Shown: one piece after another, positions 14,682 through 24,065 of the stretch
Numbering within the stretch: the stretch's first letter is position 1
Layout: every line of letters begins with the position of its first letter
Notes under the pieces: generated by a model
What the model was told of the DNA's origin: nothing
Database searches by the model: none
Seen by the model: only the letters and a program-made list of their open reading frames with translations
Made by a program: the position numbers and the translations under genes
Source: JAKFDI01 sp044508835
Lineage (GTDB): Bacteria; Pseudomonadota; Gammaproteobacteria; Burkholderiales; Burkholderiaceae_C
Assembly (NCBI GenBank): GCA_044508835.1
Contig: JBIQHD010000017.1
Coordinates: 1 to 64,000, forward strand
Reading direction: 5' to 3'
Length of the DNA: 64,000 nt

Positions 14682-16070
14682 TCAGCTGCCCGCGATCTTC
14701 ATGCGCTCGACCAGCACCGAGCCCGTGGTCTTGCTGCCAAGCGTGTAGGCGTCGGCACCGATGGCGACGATGCCGCGCAGCATGTCGCGCAGGTTGCCGG
14801 CGATGGTGATCTCGTGCACCGGGTAGGCGATCTTCCCGCCCTCGACCCAGAAGCCCGCCGCGCCGCGCGAATAGTCGCCGGTGACGTAGTTGACGCCCTG
14901 CCCCATCAGCTCGATGACGAACAGGCCGCGGTGCAGCTTGTGCAGCATCGCCGGCAGGTCGTCGCCGGGCTGCGTGCGCCGGCTGGTCATGGCGAGGTTC
15001 TGCGAGCCGCCGGCGTGGCCCGTGGTGCGCATCCCCAGCTTGCGCGCCGAATAGCTCGACAGGAAGTAGCCCTGCACCACGCCGGCCGTGGCCACGTCGC
15101 GCGAGCGCGTGACCACGCCCTCGTCGTCGAAGGGCGCGCTGCCCTTGCCGCGCGGCTGGTGCGGGTCTTCGCGGACGTCGACGTGGTCGGCCAGCACCTG
15201 CCGGCCGAGCGAATCGACGAGGAAGCTCGACTTGCGGTAGAGCGCGCCGCCGCTCGTGGCCTGCACGTAGGCGCCGAGCAGGCCCGCCGCGAGGGTCGAC
15301 TCGAACAGCACCGGCACTTCGCGGGTGCCGATCTTGCGCGACTGCAGGCGCGACAGCGCCCGCTCGGCGGCGTAGCGGCCCACCGCCTCGGGGGCGGCGA
15401 GGTCTTCGGGTGCCCGCATGGAGCTGTACCAGGCGTCGCGCTGCATGTCGTCGCCGCCGCGCCCGGGCAGCGAGGCGATGGGCGCGACCGACAGCGAATG
15501 CCGCGAGCTCGCATAGCCGCCGACGAAGCCGCGCGTGTTGGCGGCGAGGAAGTGCGACTGCTGCGCCGACACGCCCGCGCCTTCCGAGTTGGTGATGCGC
15601 CGGTCGACCGACAGCGCCGCATGCTCGCAGCGCCGGGCGATCTCGACCGCGCCCTCGGCGTCGATGTCCCAGGGATGGAACAGGTCGAGGTCGCGCGCGG
15701 CGGCGTCGCCGAGCGCCAGGTCTCGCGCGTCGGGCAGGCCGGCGGCCGGGTCCTCGGCGGTGAAGCGGGCGATGTCGTAGGCGGCCTGCACCGTCTGCTT
15801 CAGCGCCGCGGGCGAGAAATCGGAGGTGCTCGCGTTGCCGCGCCGCTGGCCGAGGTAGACGGTCACGCCCATCGACTTGTCGCGGTTGCGCTCGATGTTC
15901 TCGATCTCGCCCTTGCGCACCGACACCGACAGGCCGACGCCCTCCGAGACCTCGGCGCCCGCGTCGCTCGCGCCCAGCGACTTCGCATGCGCCAGGGCGT
16001 CGGCGACGAGTTCCTGGAACCGCTCGCGCGTGTAGGCGAAACCGGGTGCTGGCGAGGTGGTCACGGGCAT
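14682..16070 (-). CDS. pmbA: Metalloprotease PmbA/TldE
   Basis: A 462-residue member of the TldD/PmbA family. With TldD it forms a cytoplasmic zinc protease that cleaves unfolded peptides and matures some microcins. PmbA/TldE is the subunit lacking the catalytic site. Recognisable blocks are SVSVRKGEIENIERNRDK near the N terminus, VPVLFESTLAAGLLGAYVQA in the middle and GQGVNYVTGDYSRGAAGFWVE at the C terminus. The start at 16070 gives the normal length. No tldD is nearby. It is divergent from darP. Confidence 0.94.
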   Translation of the reverse strand: MPVTTSPAPGFAYTRERFQELVADALAHAKSLGASDAGAEVSEGVGLSVSVRKGEIENIERNRDKSMGVTVYLGQRRGNASTSDFSPAALKQTVQAAYDIARFTAEDPAAGLPDARDLALGDAAARDLDLFHPWDIDAEGAVEIARRCEHAALSVDRRITNSEGAGVSAQQSHFLAANTRGFVGGYASSRHSLSVAPIASLPGRGGDDMQRDAWYSSMRAPEDLAAPEAVGRYAAERALSRLQSRKIGTREVPVLFESTLAAGLLGAYVQATSGGALYRKSSFLVDSLGRQVLADHVDVREDPHQPRGKGSAPFDDEGVVTRSRDVATAGVVQGYFLSSYSARKLGMRTTGHAGGSQNLAMTSRRTQPGDDLPAMLHKLHRGLFVIELMGQGVNYVTGDYSRGAAGFWVEGGKIAYPVHEITIAGNLRDMLRGIVAIGADAYTLGSKTTGSVLVERMKIAGS

Positions 16071-16154
16071 GGGGGCGGGTCGGTTGCGGGTGGGGAATCG
16101 CGGCGCCGCGGCACGCGGCGGCCAGGCGGAAGGCGCGGGGCGAAAGGCCGCGGC

Positions 16155-16160
16155 TATCAT
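16155..16160 (+). promoter_or_regulatory. -10 hexamer for darP-mog
   Basis: TATCAT in the context GCGGCTATCATACC, about 95 bases before the darP start, within the pmbA/darP divergent gap. Confidence 0.45.
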
Positions 16161-16255
16161 ACCCAGCACCCCTTGCGGGCGCGGCCGCCCAGGCGGCGCG
16201 CGGGCCGGCTCCCGCGGCCCGCGCGAACGTGCTTGCGCCCCTCCCGGAACTCCAC

Positions 16256-16810
16256 GTGAACCACCGCGCCCCCCCGCCCGGCGTCGACGGCGACCTCCCC
16301 GCCGACGATCCGCAGCGCCCCAGCAAGACCCGCCGCAAGAAGGAATCGCACGAGCTGCAGGGCCTGGGCGAAGCCGTGGTCGACCTGCCCGAGTCGCGGC
16401 TCGACGGCCTGGCCATCGACGAGACCCTGCGCGACGCCATCCGCGCCTACCGGCGCACGCGCTCGCACGAAGGCCGCCGCCGGCAGATGCAGTACATCGG
16501 CAAGCTGATGCGGCGCGTGGACCCCGCGCCACTGCAGGAGGCCGTGGCGGCGATGCAGCTCGGCCACGCGAAGGACTCGCTCGCGCTGCACGAGGCCGAG
16601 CACTGGCGCACCGAACTGATCGCGAGCGACGACGCGCTGACGCGCTGGACGGCCGAGCACCCGCAGGGCGACCTGCAGCAGCTGCGCAGCTTGATCCGCG
16701 CCGCGCGCAAGGACGCGGCCGCCACGCCCGAGCAGCGCAGCGGGCGGGCCTACCGCGAGCTTTTCAAGTTCATCCGCCGCGAGCGCGGACAGGAGACCGG
16801 CAATGAGTGA
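16256..16810 (+). CDS. darP: Ribosome biogenesis factor DarP (YjgA)
   Basis: A 184-residue basic, helical protein of the YjgA family that helps mature the 50S subunit. After a variable N terminus it has the family core SKTRRKKESHELQGLGEAVV, then RLDGLAIDETLRDAIRAYRR, EGRRRQMQYIGKLMRR, and a C-terminal RAYRELFKFIRR. The GTG at 16256 is preferred as the start because it fits the family length, but an in-frame GTG at 16229 is also possible. The stop overlaps the mog start by eight bases. Confidence 0.88.
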   Translation: MNHRAPPPGVDGDLPADDPQRPSKTRRKKESHELQGLGEAVVDLPESRLDGLAIDETLRDAIRAYRRTRSHEGRRRQMQYIGKLMRRVDPAPLQEAVAAMQLGHAKDSLALHEAEHWRTELIASDDALTRWTAEHPQGDLQQLRSLIRAARKDAAATPEQRSGRAYRELFKFIRRERGQETGNE

Positions 16811-17396
16811 ATTCGACCGCGTGCGCATCGGCCTGGTATCGGTGAGCGACCGCGCCTCCGGCGGCGTCTACGAGGACAAGGGGATTCCCGCGCTGCGGGC
16901 CTGGCTGGAGCGCGCCCTGCGCAACCCGATCGACTGGGAGACCCGGCTGGTCCCGGACGAGCAGGACGGCATCAGCACCGCCCTGCGCGAGCTGGTGGAC
17001 ACGGCGCGCTGCGACCTCGTGCTCACCACCGGCGGCACCGGCCCCGCGCCGCGCGACGTGACGCCCGAGGCCACGCTCGCCGTGGCCGACAAGGTGATGC
17101 CCGGCTTCGGCGAGCAGATGCGCCAGGTCAGCCTGCACTTCGTGCCGACCGCCATCCTGTCGCGCCAGGTGGCGGTGATCCGCGGCAAGACGCTGATCAT
17201 CAACCTGCCGGGCCAGCCGAAGTCGATCGCCGAGACGCTCGAAGGGCTGCCCGCGATGCAGCCGCCGGTGCACGGCATCTTCGCCGCCGTGCCCTACTGC
17301 ATCGACCTGATCGGCGGGCCGTACGTCGAGACGGTGCCCGAGGTGTGCAAGGCGTTCCGCCCGAAGTCGGCGCAGCGGCCGGCGCCGGCCGCCTGA
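16803..17396 (+). CDS. mog: Molybdopterin adenylyltransferase
   Basis: A 197-residue MogA-type protein that adenylates molybdopterin before molybdate insertion. It has the SVSDRASGGVYEDKGIPAL N-terminal motif, the MPT-binding loop TTGGTGPAPRDVTPEATL and the second motif INLPGQPKSIAETLEGL. It overlaps darP and is probably cotranscribed with it. Molybdenum cofactor is needed by nitrate reductase and many oxidoreductases; no molybdoenzyme is encoded in this window. Confidence 0.95.
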   Translation: MSEFDRVRIGLVSVSDRASGGVYEDKGIPALRAWLERALRNPIDWETRLVPDEQDGISTALRELVDTARCDLVLTTGGTGPAPRDVTPEATLAVADKVMPGFGEQMRQVSLHFVPTAILSRQVAVIRGKTLIINLPGQPKSIAETLEGLPAMQPPVHGIFAAVPYCIDLIGGPYVETVPEVCKAFRPKSAQRPAPAA

Positions 17397-17412
17397 GGGC
17401 CCGCCCCGCGGG

Positions 17413-17793
17413 TCAGTGGTGCGCCCGGGTGCCCGCCCGCGGCGCGCCGGCGTGCCCGGACGCCGCCTGCGACATGCGCCGGCATTCCGCCGCGCAGCGG
17501 CGGCACGCCTGCGCGCAGGCCTGGCAATGGTCCATCGCATGCCGGGCGCACTCCTCGCCGCAGGCCTCGCAGAGGTCGGCGCACAGGCCGCACACGGCCT
17601 GCGCATGCTCGCCGCCGCGGGCCATGACGCCGGCGGCGTAGCGGCAGATCCCCGCGCAGTCCATGTCGAGCGCGATGCAGCGCGCCATCGCCTTCACGTC
17701 GTCTTCCGCCAGACAGGCGGTCGAGCAGTGGTCGCAGGCGTCGGCGCACTGCTGGCAGGCCTCGATGCAGGCCGCGAACTGTTCATGAGCCAT
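17413..17793 (-). CDS. Csp3-like cytosolic copper storage protein (DUF326 four-helix bundle)
   Basis: A 126-residue protein with 19 cysteines between residues 9 and 104, arranged as Cys-x2-Cys and Cys-x3-Cys repeats along predicted helices (CIEACQQCADACDHCSTAC, CGLCADLCEACGEEC, CQACAQACRRCAAEC). This is the pattern of Csp copper storage bundles, in which thiolates line the core and hold many Cu(I) ions. There is no signal peptide, so it fits the cytosolic Csp3 type. No copper exporter or CueR is adjacent. Both flanking genes run toward or with it: mog converges, cysE is upstream on the same strand. Confidence 0.88.
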   Translation of the reverse strand: MAHEQFAACIEACQQCADACDHCSTACLAEDDVKAMARCIALDMDCAGICRYAAGVMARGGEHAQAVCGLCADLCEACGEECARHAMDHCQACAQACRRCAAECRRMSQAASGHAGAPRAGTRAHH

Positions 17794-17863
17794 GGGCTTC
17801 TCCTGAGGGTCGGCATGCCGCCGGATCAGGAGGAGCGGGCAATGCGCGTGCCGCGCCGCGCTG

Positions 17864-18634
17864 CTACTTCACGAGCTGGTTCAGGTGCTCGGCGTCGAAG
17901 TGCTCGGTGGTCTGTGCGTCGTCGGGCACGCAGCCGTCGTCGACGCGGCGGCCCGACAGCTTCTCGATCGCAGCCCACAGCAGCGCGATCTGGTGCTCGT
18001 GCCCGGCCGCGTGGTCGATCAGCCCCTTCATGGCCTGGGCCACCGGGTCGTCGCCCTGCGTCACGCCGTAGGCCGAGAAGCCCATGCGCGCCGAGGCCTC
18101 CTCGCGCACGGCGTCGGCCTTGGCCTCGATGATGCGCGCCGGGATGCCCACCGCCGTGGCGCCGGGCGGCACGGGCTTGAGCAGCACCGCATTGGAGCCG
18201 ACGCGCGCGCCGTCGCCCACGGTGAAGCCGCCCAGCACCTTGGCGCCGGCGCTCACCACCACGCCGCGGCCGAGCGTCGGGTGCCGCTTCGCGCCCTTGT
18301 AGAGCGAGGTGCCGCCCAGCGTCACGCCCTGGTAGATGGTGCATTCGTCGCCCACCTCGGCGGTTTCGCCGATGACGATGCCCATGCCGTGGTCGATGAA
18401 GACACGGCGGCCGATGACCGCGGCGGGATGGATCTCGATGCCCGTGAGCATGCGCGACAGGTGCGAGACGAAGCGCCCGAGCCAGCGCCATCCCGCCGTC
18501 CAGCAGCGGTGCGCGATGCGGTGCATCACCAGCGCATGCAGGCCCGGGTAGCAGGTCAGCACCTCCCACGTCGAACGCGCGGCGGGATCGCGCTCGAGGA
18601 TGCAGGCGATGTCTTCTCTGAGGCGCTGGAACAT
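17864..18634 (-). CDS. cysE: Serine O-acetyltransferase
   Basis: A 256-residue left-handed beta-helix acetyltransferase that makes O-acetylserine for cysteine synthesis. Hexapeptide repeats run from GIEIHPAAVIGRRVFIDHG to GVVVSAGAKVLGGFTVGDG. The active-site region is FIDHGMGIVIGETAEVGD and YQGVTLGGTSL, with His and Asp in the usual places. The C-terminal extension of about 65 residues after GIPARII is longer than in minimal CysE but is common in beta-proteobacteria. Downstream on the same strand lies the copper storage gene, itself a large sink for cysteine. Confidence 0.95.
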   Translation of the reverse strand: MFQRLREDIACILERDPAARSTWEVLTCYPGLHALVMHRIAHRCWTAGWRWLGRFVSHLSRMLTGIEIHPAAVIGRRVFIDHGMGIVIGETAEVGDECTIYQGVTLGGTSLYKGAKRHPTLGRGVVVSAGAKVLGGFTVGDGARVGSNAVLLKPVPPGATAVGIPARIIEAKADAVREEASARMGFSAYGVTQGDDPVAQAMKGLIDHAAGHEHQIALLWAAIEKLSGRRVDDGCVPDDAQTTEHFDAEHLNQLVK

Positions 18635-18719
18635 GGCGGGGCCGTGGCGAAAGGTCGCGGCAGTTTAGCGGCGGGGCCCGGATCGAGACGCCGGCAAGGG
18701 TGTGGCCGGCGCGGCGGGA

Positions 18720-19463
18720 TCAGCGCTCGCCGCCGCCGCGGCCGGCAGCGGCGACCGCCTCGTCGATCGCCCGCGCGATGCCGCGCAGGATGTGCACCTC
18801 GGCCTCGCGCAGCTGCGCCCGGTTGGCGAGCTGGTTGAGCCGCGGCATCAGCTTCTTCGGCGCCTGCGGGTCGAGGAACCCGAGCGCCTGCAGCGTGCCG
18901 CGCCAGTGCTCGAGCACGCCCTGCACCGCGCGCGCGTCGGCCAGCGCCGGGTCGGGCCGACGCGCTGCGCCGAAGCCGCCGAGCGCCTGCCGCCAGTCGT
19001 AGGCGACGAGCTGCACCGCCTGCGACAGGTTCAGCGAGCCGTAGTCCGGATGCGTGGGGATGCTGACGCAGGCGTGGCAGCGGTACACGTCCTCGTTGGG
19101 CACGCCGTAGCGTTCCGAGCCGAAGACGAAGCCGACGCGGTGGCCGCCCGGCGCGAGCTCGGCGAACAGCTCGCGGGGCGCGCGCGTGGGCGGGCCGAAG
19201 TCGCGCGGCGTCATGGCCGTGGCGCACGCGCAGGTGACGCCGTCGAGCGCTTCGGCGAGGCTCGGCACGATGCGCGCCCGCGCGAGCACGTCGGTGGCGC
19301 CGCTGGCGAAGGCGACCGCCTCGGGCCGCTGCAGCACGTCGCCGAAGCGCGGCGCGACCAGCACCAGGTCGGAGAAGCCCATCACCTTCATCGCCCGCGC
19401 GGCGGCGCCGACGTTGCCGGGGTGGCTGGTGTTGAGCAGGATGAAACGGGTGGAGTCCGGCAT
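18720..19463 (-). CDS. trmJ: tRNA (cytidine/uridine-2'-O-)-methyltransferase TrmJ
   Basis: A 247-residue SPOUT methyltransferase that modifies position 32 of tRNA. Motif 1 is RFILLNTSHPGNVGAAARAM, followed by FSDLVLVAPR. The trefoil-knot SAM site includes VGFVFGSERYGVPNEDVYRC and IPTHPDYGSLNLSQAVQLVAY. The C-terminal helical extension with LNQLANRAQLREAEVHILRG is typical of TrmJ. It is divergent from suhB and 85 bases upstream of cysE on the same strand. Confidence 0.95.
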   Translation of the reverse strand: MPDSTRFILLNTSHPGNVGAAARAMKVMGFSDLVLVAPRFGDVLQRPEAVAFASGATDVLARARIVPSLAEALDGVTCACATAMTPRDFGPPTRAPRELFAELAPGGHRVGFVFGSERYGVPNEDVYRCHACVSIPTHPDYGSLNLSQAVQLVAYDWRQALGGFGAARRPDPALADARAVQGVLEHWRGTLQALGFLDPQAPKKLMPRLNQLANRAQLREAEVHILRGIARAIDEAVAAAGRGGGER

Positions 19464-19497
19464 GCGCCAAGCCGCTGGGCGCGAGGGGTGCGCCGGC

Positions 19498-19503
19498 TAA
19501 AAT
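19498..19503 (+). promoter_or_regulatory. -10 hexamer of suhB
   Basis: TAAAAT in the extended context CCGGCTAAAATCGAC, 86 bases before suhB in the trmJ/suhB divergent gap. The same context recurs at 13434 and 63984. Confidence 0.55.
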
Positions 19504-19588
19504 CGACGATTATCCGCAGCGCCTTGCCCCCCACCGCGCCTGCACGCTCTTTCTCCCCGCCACCCGTTCGTCCGCCGCAGGAATCCCC

Positions 19589-20545
19589 ATGTCGCAAGCG
19601 TTGCACCCCATGCTCAACATCGCCGTCAAGGCGGCCCGGGCGGCGGGGGCCATCATCAACCGCGCGTCGCTCGACGTCGACTTGCTGAAGGTCAACACCA
19701 AGTCGCCCAACGACTTCGTGACCGAGGTGGACCAGGCGGCCGAGCACGCCATCATCGAGACCCTTCTGGCCGCCTACCCCGACCACGGCATCCTCGCCGA
19801 GGAATCCGGCCGCGCGCACGGCGCGAAGGACAGCGAGTACCTCTGGATCATCGACCCGCTGGACGGCACCACCAACTTCATCCACGGCTTCCCGGCGTAT
19901 GCGGTGTCGATCGCGCTGGCGTTCCGCGGGCAGGTCCAGCAGGGCGTGGTGTACGACCCGACGCGCAACGACCTCTTCTACGCCTCGAAGGGGCGCGGCG
20001 CCTTCCTGAACGACAAGCGCCTGCGCGTCTCGCGCCGCAACCGCATGGCCGAGTGCCTGATCGGCACCGGCTTCCCGTTCCGCCGCGGCGACAACTTCAA
20101 GCGCTACATGCAGATGTTCGAGCTGGTGTCGCGCTCCTGCGCCGGGCTGCGCCGCCCGGGCGCGGCGGCGCTCGACCTGTGCTACGTGGCCGCCGGCTGG
20201 TACGACGGCTTCTTCGAGACGGGCCTGAGCCCCTGGGACATCGCCGCCGCCTCGCTGATGATCACCGAGGCGGGCGGGCTGATCGGCAACTTCACCGGCG
20301 ACGCCGACTTCCTGTACCAGCGCGAGGTGGTGGCCGGCAACCCGAAGATCTACGGGCAACTGGTGCAGATGCTCGCGCCCTTCACCCACGTGATCGCCGA
20401 CGACGACGCCCCCGCACCGGGGCAGCTCGGGCTCACGCCGGAGCAGGCGCTGGCCGCCACCGCCGCCGCCGAGGCGCCGCCGGCCGAGCCGCCGGCGAAG
20501 AAGCCCGTGCGCATCCGCCGGGCCGACGCCGAACCCAAGGCCTGA
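19589..20545 (+). CDS. suhB: Inositol-1-monophosphatase family protein SuhB
   Basis: A 318-residue Mg-dependent phosphatase that in E. coli also acts in rRNA transcription antitermination. Metal-binding motifs are ILAEESGR, WIIDPLDGTTNFIHG and ETGLSPWDIAAASLM, all intact. Residues beyond about 270 form an Ala/Pro-rich acidic-to-basic tail ending KKPVRIRRADAEPKA, longer than in the E. coli protein and possibly a disordered extension. It lies 68 bases before mutS. Confidence 0.94.
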   Translation: MSQALHPMLNIAVKAARAAGAIINRASLDVDLLKVNTKSPNDFVTEVDQAAEHAIIETLLAAYPDHGILAEESGRAHGAKDSEYLWIIDPLDGTTNFIHGFPAYAVSIALAFRGQVQQGVVYDPTRNDLFYASKGRGAFLNDKRLRVSRRNRMAECLIGTGFPFRRGDNFKRYMQMFELVSRSCAGLRRPGAAALDLCYVAAGWYDGFFETGLSPWDIAAASLMITEAGGLIGNFTGDADFLYQREVVAGNPKIYGQLVQMLAPFTHVIADDDAPAPGQLGLTPEQALAATAAAEAPPAEPPAKKPVRIRRADAEPKA

Positions 20546-20613
20546 GACCCCGCCCGCGCACGGCCGACGCCCACAGGACCGGGTCTGCGCACGCCTCGCC
20601 TGCCGATGACACG

Positions 20614-23244
20614 ATGAACGAACCCGCCGTGCGCACCCCAGCACCGGCCAGCGGCGCCGCGCCGTCGCCGGCCGGCCACACGCCCATGATGGCGCAGTAC
20701 CTGCGCATCAAGGCCGAGCATCCCGACACGCTCGTCTTCTATCGCATGGGCGATTTCTACGAGCTGTTCTTCGACGACGCGCGCCGCGCCAATCGCCTGC
20801 TCGACATCACCCTCACCACGCGCGGCCAGAGCGCGGGCGAGCCGGTGGTGATGGCGGGCGTGCCGGTGCATGCGGTCGAGAACTACCTCGCCAAGCTGAT
20901 CCGCATGGGCGAAGCGGTGGCGATCGCCGAGCAGATCGGCGACGTAGCCACGGCCAAGGGGCCGGTGGAGCGCAAGGTGGTGCGCGTGGTCACGCCCGGC
21001 ACCGTGACCGACACCGAGCTGCTGTCCGACAAGCGCGACGCGCTGCTGCTGGCGCTGTCGTCGCGCACGCAGCGTGGCACGACGACCTGGGGCCTCGCCT
21101 GGCTCGGGCTCACCAGCGGCCGGCTGGGCCTGGCCGAATGCGCCGACGGCGAGCTGGCCGGCTGGCTCGCGCGGCTGAACGCCAGCGAAGCGCTGGTCGA
21201 CCGCGACGGCGAGCCGCCGGCGCTGCAGCAGGCGCGCCTGGCCGTCACCCACCGCCCCGCCTGGCAGTTCGACGCGGCGCTCGGCCTGCGCAAGCTGTGC
21301 GAGCAGTTGCGCGTGGCGAGCCTGGCCGGCTTCAACGCGCAGGAGCTCGGCGTCGCGCATGCCGCCGCCGCCGCGCTGCTGGCCTATGCCGAGCACACCC
21401 AGGGCCAGGCGCTGTCGCACGTGCGCACGCTGGAAGTGCAGCGCACGAGCGAGCTGCTGGACCTGCCGCCCACCACGGTGCGCAACCTCGAGCTGACGCA
21501 GACGCTGCGCGGCGAGGACTCGCCCACCCTGCTGTCGCTGCTCGACACCTGCCGCACCGGCATGGGCAGCCGCGCGCTGCGGCGCTGGCTGACGCAGCCG
21601 CTGCGCGAGCGCGCGGTGGCGACGCAGCGCCACGACGCCGTCGACGCGCTGCTCGACGCCGACCCGCAGCCGCTGCGCGAGGCCCTGCGCGCGGTGTGCG
21701 ACGTCGAGCGCATCACCGCCCGCCTGGCGCTGCGCCAGGTGCGCCCGCGCGAGCTCGCCAGCCTGCGCGCCACGCTGCAGGCGCTGCCGGCGCTGCGCCG
21801 CCTGGTGCCGGCCGGCTCGGCGCTGCTGCTGGACATGCTGGCCGAATCCCTCACGCCGTCGCCGGAGATCGCCGCCCTGCTCGGCGCCGCGCTGGCCGAG
21901 GAGCCGGCGGTGCTGCTGCGCGACGGCGGCGTGATCGCCGAGGGCTTCGACGCCCAGCTCGACGAGCTGCGCGGCATCAGCCAGAACTGCGACGCCTACC
22001 TGCTCGACCTGGAGGCGCGCGAGCGCCAGCGCACCGGCATCGCCAACCTGCGCGTGCAGTTCAACCGCGTGCACGGCTTCTACATCGAGGTGACGCAGAG
22101 CCAGGCCGACAAGGTGCCCGCCGACTACCAGCGCCGCCAGACGCTGAAGAACGCCGAGCGCTTCATCACGCCCGAGCTCAAGAGCTTCGAGGACAAGGCG
22201 CTGTCGGCGCAGGACCGGGCGCTGGCGCGCGAGAAGCTGCTGTACGAGCAGCTGCTGGACGCGCTGCAGCCGCACGTGGAGGCGCTCGCCGGCGTGGCGC
22301 AGGCGCTCGCCGGCCTCGACGCGCTGGCGGCGCTGGCCGAACGCTCCGCCACGCTCGGCTGGTGCCGGCCGCAGTTCGTGCGCGAGCCGTGCATCGACAT
22401 CCTGGCCGGCCGCCACCCCGTCGTCGAGGCCCGGCTGCTGGAGACCGGCGCCGGCAGCTTCATGCCCAACGACTGCCGGCTCGACGCCGGCCGCCGGATG
22501 CTCGTCATCACCGGCCCCAACATGGGCGGCAAGAGCACCTTCATGCGGCAGGTGGCGCTGATCGCGCTGCTGGCCGCCGTCGGCTCGCACGTGCCGGCGA
22601 AGAGCTGCCGGCTCGGGCCGATCGACGCCATCCACACCCGCATCGGCGCGGCCGACGACCTGGCCAACGCGCAGTCGACCTTCATGCTGGAGATGACGGA
22701 GGCGGCGGCCATCCTGCACGCGGCCACCGAGCAGTCGCTGGTGCTGATGGACGAGATCGGCCGCGGCACCTCCACCTTCGACGGCCTGGCGCTGGCCGGC
22801 GCCATCGCCAGCCACCTGCACGAGCGCAACCGCGCCTTCACGCTCTTCGCCACGCACTACTTCGAGCTCACGCGCTTTCCCGAGAAGCACGCGCGCGCGG
22901 TGAACATGCACGTGTCGGCGGCGGAGAGCGGCGACGACATCGTCTTCCTGCACGACATCCAGCCCGGCCCGGCGAGCCGCAGCTACGGCGTGCAGGTGGC
23001 GCGCCTGGCCGGCATGCCGGGCTCGCTGGTGCGCCAGGCCCGCGCGACGCTGGAGGCGCTGGAGGCGCAGCAGCGCGCCGACGACGCGCAGATCGACCTC
23101 TTCGCCGCGCCCGCCGCGCCGCCCGCGGCCGAACCCTCCGCCGTCGAGCGTGCGCTCGGCGCGATCAACCCCGACTCGCTCTCGCCGAAGGAGGCGCTCG
23201 ACGCGCTCTACCGCCTCAAGGCCACGCTCGAAGGCACGCCATGA
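20614..23244 (+). CDS. mutS: DNA mismatch repair protein MutS
   Basis: An 876-residue mismatch recognition ATPase. The mismatch-binding Phe-x-Glu lies in GDFYELFFDDARR near residues 46-55. Walker A is GPNMGGKST near residue 634, and Walker B is LVLMDEIGRGTSTFDGLALA. A clamp-binding-like QIDLFAAP lies near the C terminus, followed by the tetramerisation helix LSPKEALDALYRLKATLE. The start at 20614 precedes a 20-residue Ala/Pro-rich leader before HTPMMAQYLRIK. The stop overlaps the Anbu start (ATGA). Confidence 0.98.
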   Translation: MNEPAVRTPAPASGAAPSPAGHTPMMAQYLRIKAEHPDTLVFYRMGDFYELFFDDARRANRLLDITLTTRGQSAGEPVVMAGVPVHAVENYLAKLIRMGEAVAIAEQIGDVATAKGPVERKVVRVVTPGTVTDTELLSDKRDALLLALSSRTQRGTTTWGLAWLGLTSGRLGLAECADGELAGWLARLNASEALVDRDGEPPALQQARLAVTHRPAWQFDAALGLRKLCEQLRVASLAGFNAQELGVAHAAAAALLAYAEHTQGQALSHVRTLEVQRTSELLDLPPTTVRNLELTQTLRGEDSPTLLSLLDTCRTGMGSRALRRWLTQPLRERAVATQRHDAVDALLDADPQPLREALRAVCDVERITARLALRQVRPRELASLRATLQALPALRRLVPAGSALLLDMLAESLTPSPEIAALLGAALAEEPAVLLRDGGVIAEGFDAQLDELRGISQNCDAYLLDLEARERQRTGIANLRVQFNRVHGFYIEVTQSQADKVPADYQRRQTLKNAERFITPELKSFEDKALSAQDRALAREKLLYEQLLDALQPHVEALAGVAQALAGLDALAALAERSATLGWCRPQFVREPCIDILAGRHPVVEARLLETGAGSFMPNDCRLDAGRRMLVITGPNMGGKSTFMRQVALIALLAAVGSHVPAKSCRLGPIDAIHTRIGAADDLANAQSTFMLEMTEAAAILHAATEQSLVLMDEIGRGTSTFDGLALAGAIASHLHERNRAFTLFATHYFELTRFPEKHARAVNMHVSAAESGDDIVFLHDIQPGPASRSYGVQVARLAGMPGSLVRQARATLEALEAQQRADDAQIDLFAAPAAPPAAEPSAVERALGAINPDSLSPKEALDALYRLKATLEGTP

Positions 23245-24065
23245 CCTACTGCATCGGCATCAAGCTCGACGCCGGGCTCGTGTTCCTCTCCGACTCGCGC
23301 ACCAGCGCCGGGCTCGACCACATCAGCACCTACCGCAAGGTGATGGTGTACGAGCAGCCGGGCGAACGCTTCATGGTGCTGCAGACGGCGGGCAACCTGT
23401 CGATCTCGCAGTCGGTGCGCGAGCTGCTGCAGGCCGAGGCGCTGCCCAACGGCGACAAGCCGCCGATCACCATCTGGAACGCCACCAGCATGTTCGACGC
23501 CGTGCGCGTGCTCGGCAGCGCCATCCGCCGCGTCTACGACCAGGACGGCGCGGCGCTGAAGCAGTCGGGCATGGATTTCAACGCGGCGATGATCTTCGGC
23601 GGCCAGATCAAGGGCGAGGCGATGCGCCTGTTCCTGGTCTACGCGGCCGGCAACTTCATCGAGGCCACGCGCGAGACCTGCTACTACCAGATCGGCGAGT
23701 CGAAGTACGGCAAGCCGGTGCTCGACCGCATGATCACGCCCGCCACGCCGCTGGACGAGGCGGCCAAGTGCGCGCTGGTGTCGATGGATTCCACGCTCAA
23801 GTCCAACCTGTCGGTGGGGCTGCCGCTGGACCTCGTCGTCTACCAGCGCGACCGGCTGGAGACGCAGCAGATCGTCTGCATCGACGCCGAGAACCCGTAC
23901 TTCCACATGATCCGCAGCACCTGGGGCCAGCGGCTGCGCCAGGTGTTCGAGTCGATCGAGGACCCGCAGTGGAACGGCGGCGCGACGGCCCACCCGCTGA
24001 AGGTGGACACCGGCCGCTACGAGCCGATGCGCAAGATCGGCGACCCGGCGCAGAAGCTCATCTGA
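23241..24065 (+). CDS. Anbu-type proteasome-like peptidase
   Basis: A 274-residue Ntn-hydrolase of the proteasome beta-subunit family (Anbu/bacterial proteasome homologue). It begins MTYCIGIKLDAGLVFLSDSR. Removal of Met would leave Thr as the N-terminal nucleophile, without a propeptide, and the general-base-like Asp and Arg are in SDSRTSAGLD. Further blocks are FMVLQTAGNLSISQSV, DFNAAMIFGGQIKGEAMRL and YYQIGESKYGKPVLDRM. Substrates are unknown. It is coupled to mutS by a four-base overlap, and the hydrolase gene starts right at its stop. In many genomes Anbu sits with alpha-E and circularly permuted ATP-grasp genes, which here lie at 50643-53052. Confidence 0.92.
   Translation: MTYCIGIKLDAGLVFLSDSRTSAGLDHISTYRKVMVYEQPGERFMVLQTAGNLSISQSVRELLQAEALPNGDKPPITIWNATSMFDAVRVLGSAIRRVYDQDGAALKQSGMDFNAAMIFGGQIKGEAMRLFLVYAAGNFIEATRETCYYQIGESKYGKPVLDRMITPATPLDEAAKCALVSMDSTLKSNLSVGLPLDLVVYQRDRLETQQIVCIDAENPYFHMIRSTWGQRLRQVFESIEDPQWNGGATAHPLKVDTGRYEPMRKIGDPAQKLI

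Noticed and set aside
17413..17793. Metallothionein call for the Cys-rich protein
   Set aside because: Length, helical spacing of Cys and the presence of hydrophobic residues fit a four-helix Csp bundle, not a metallothionein.
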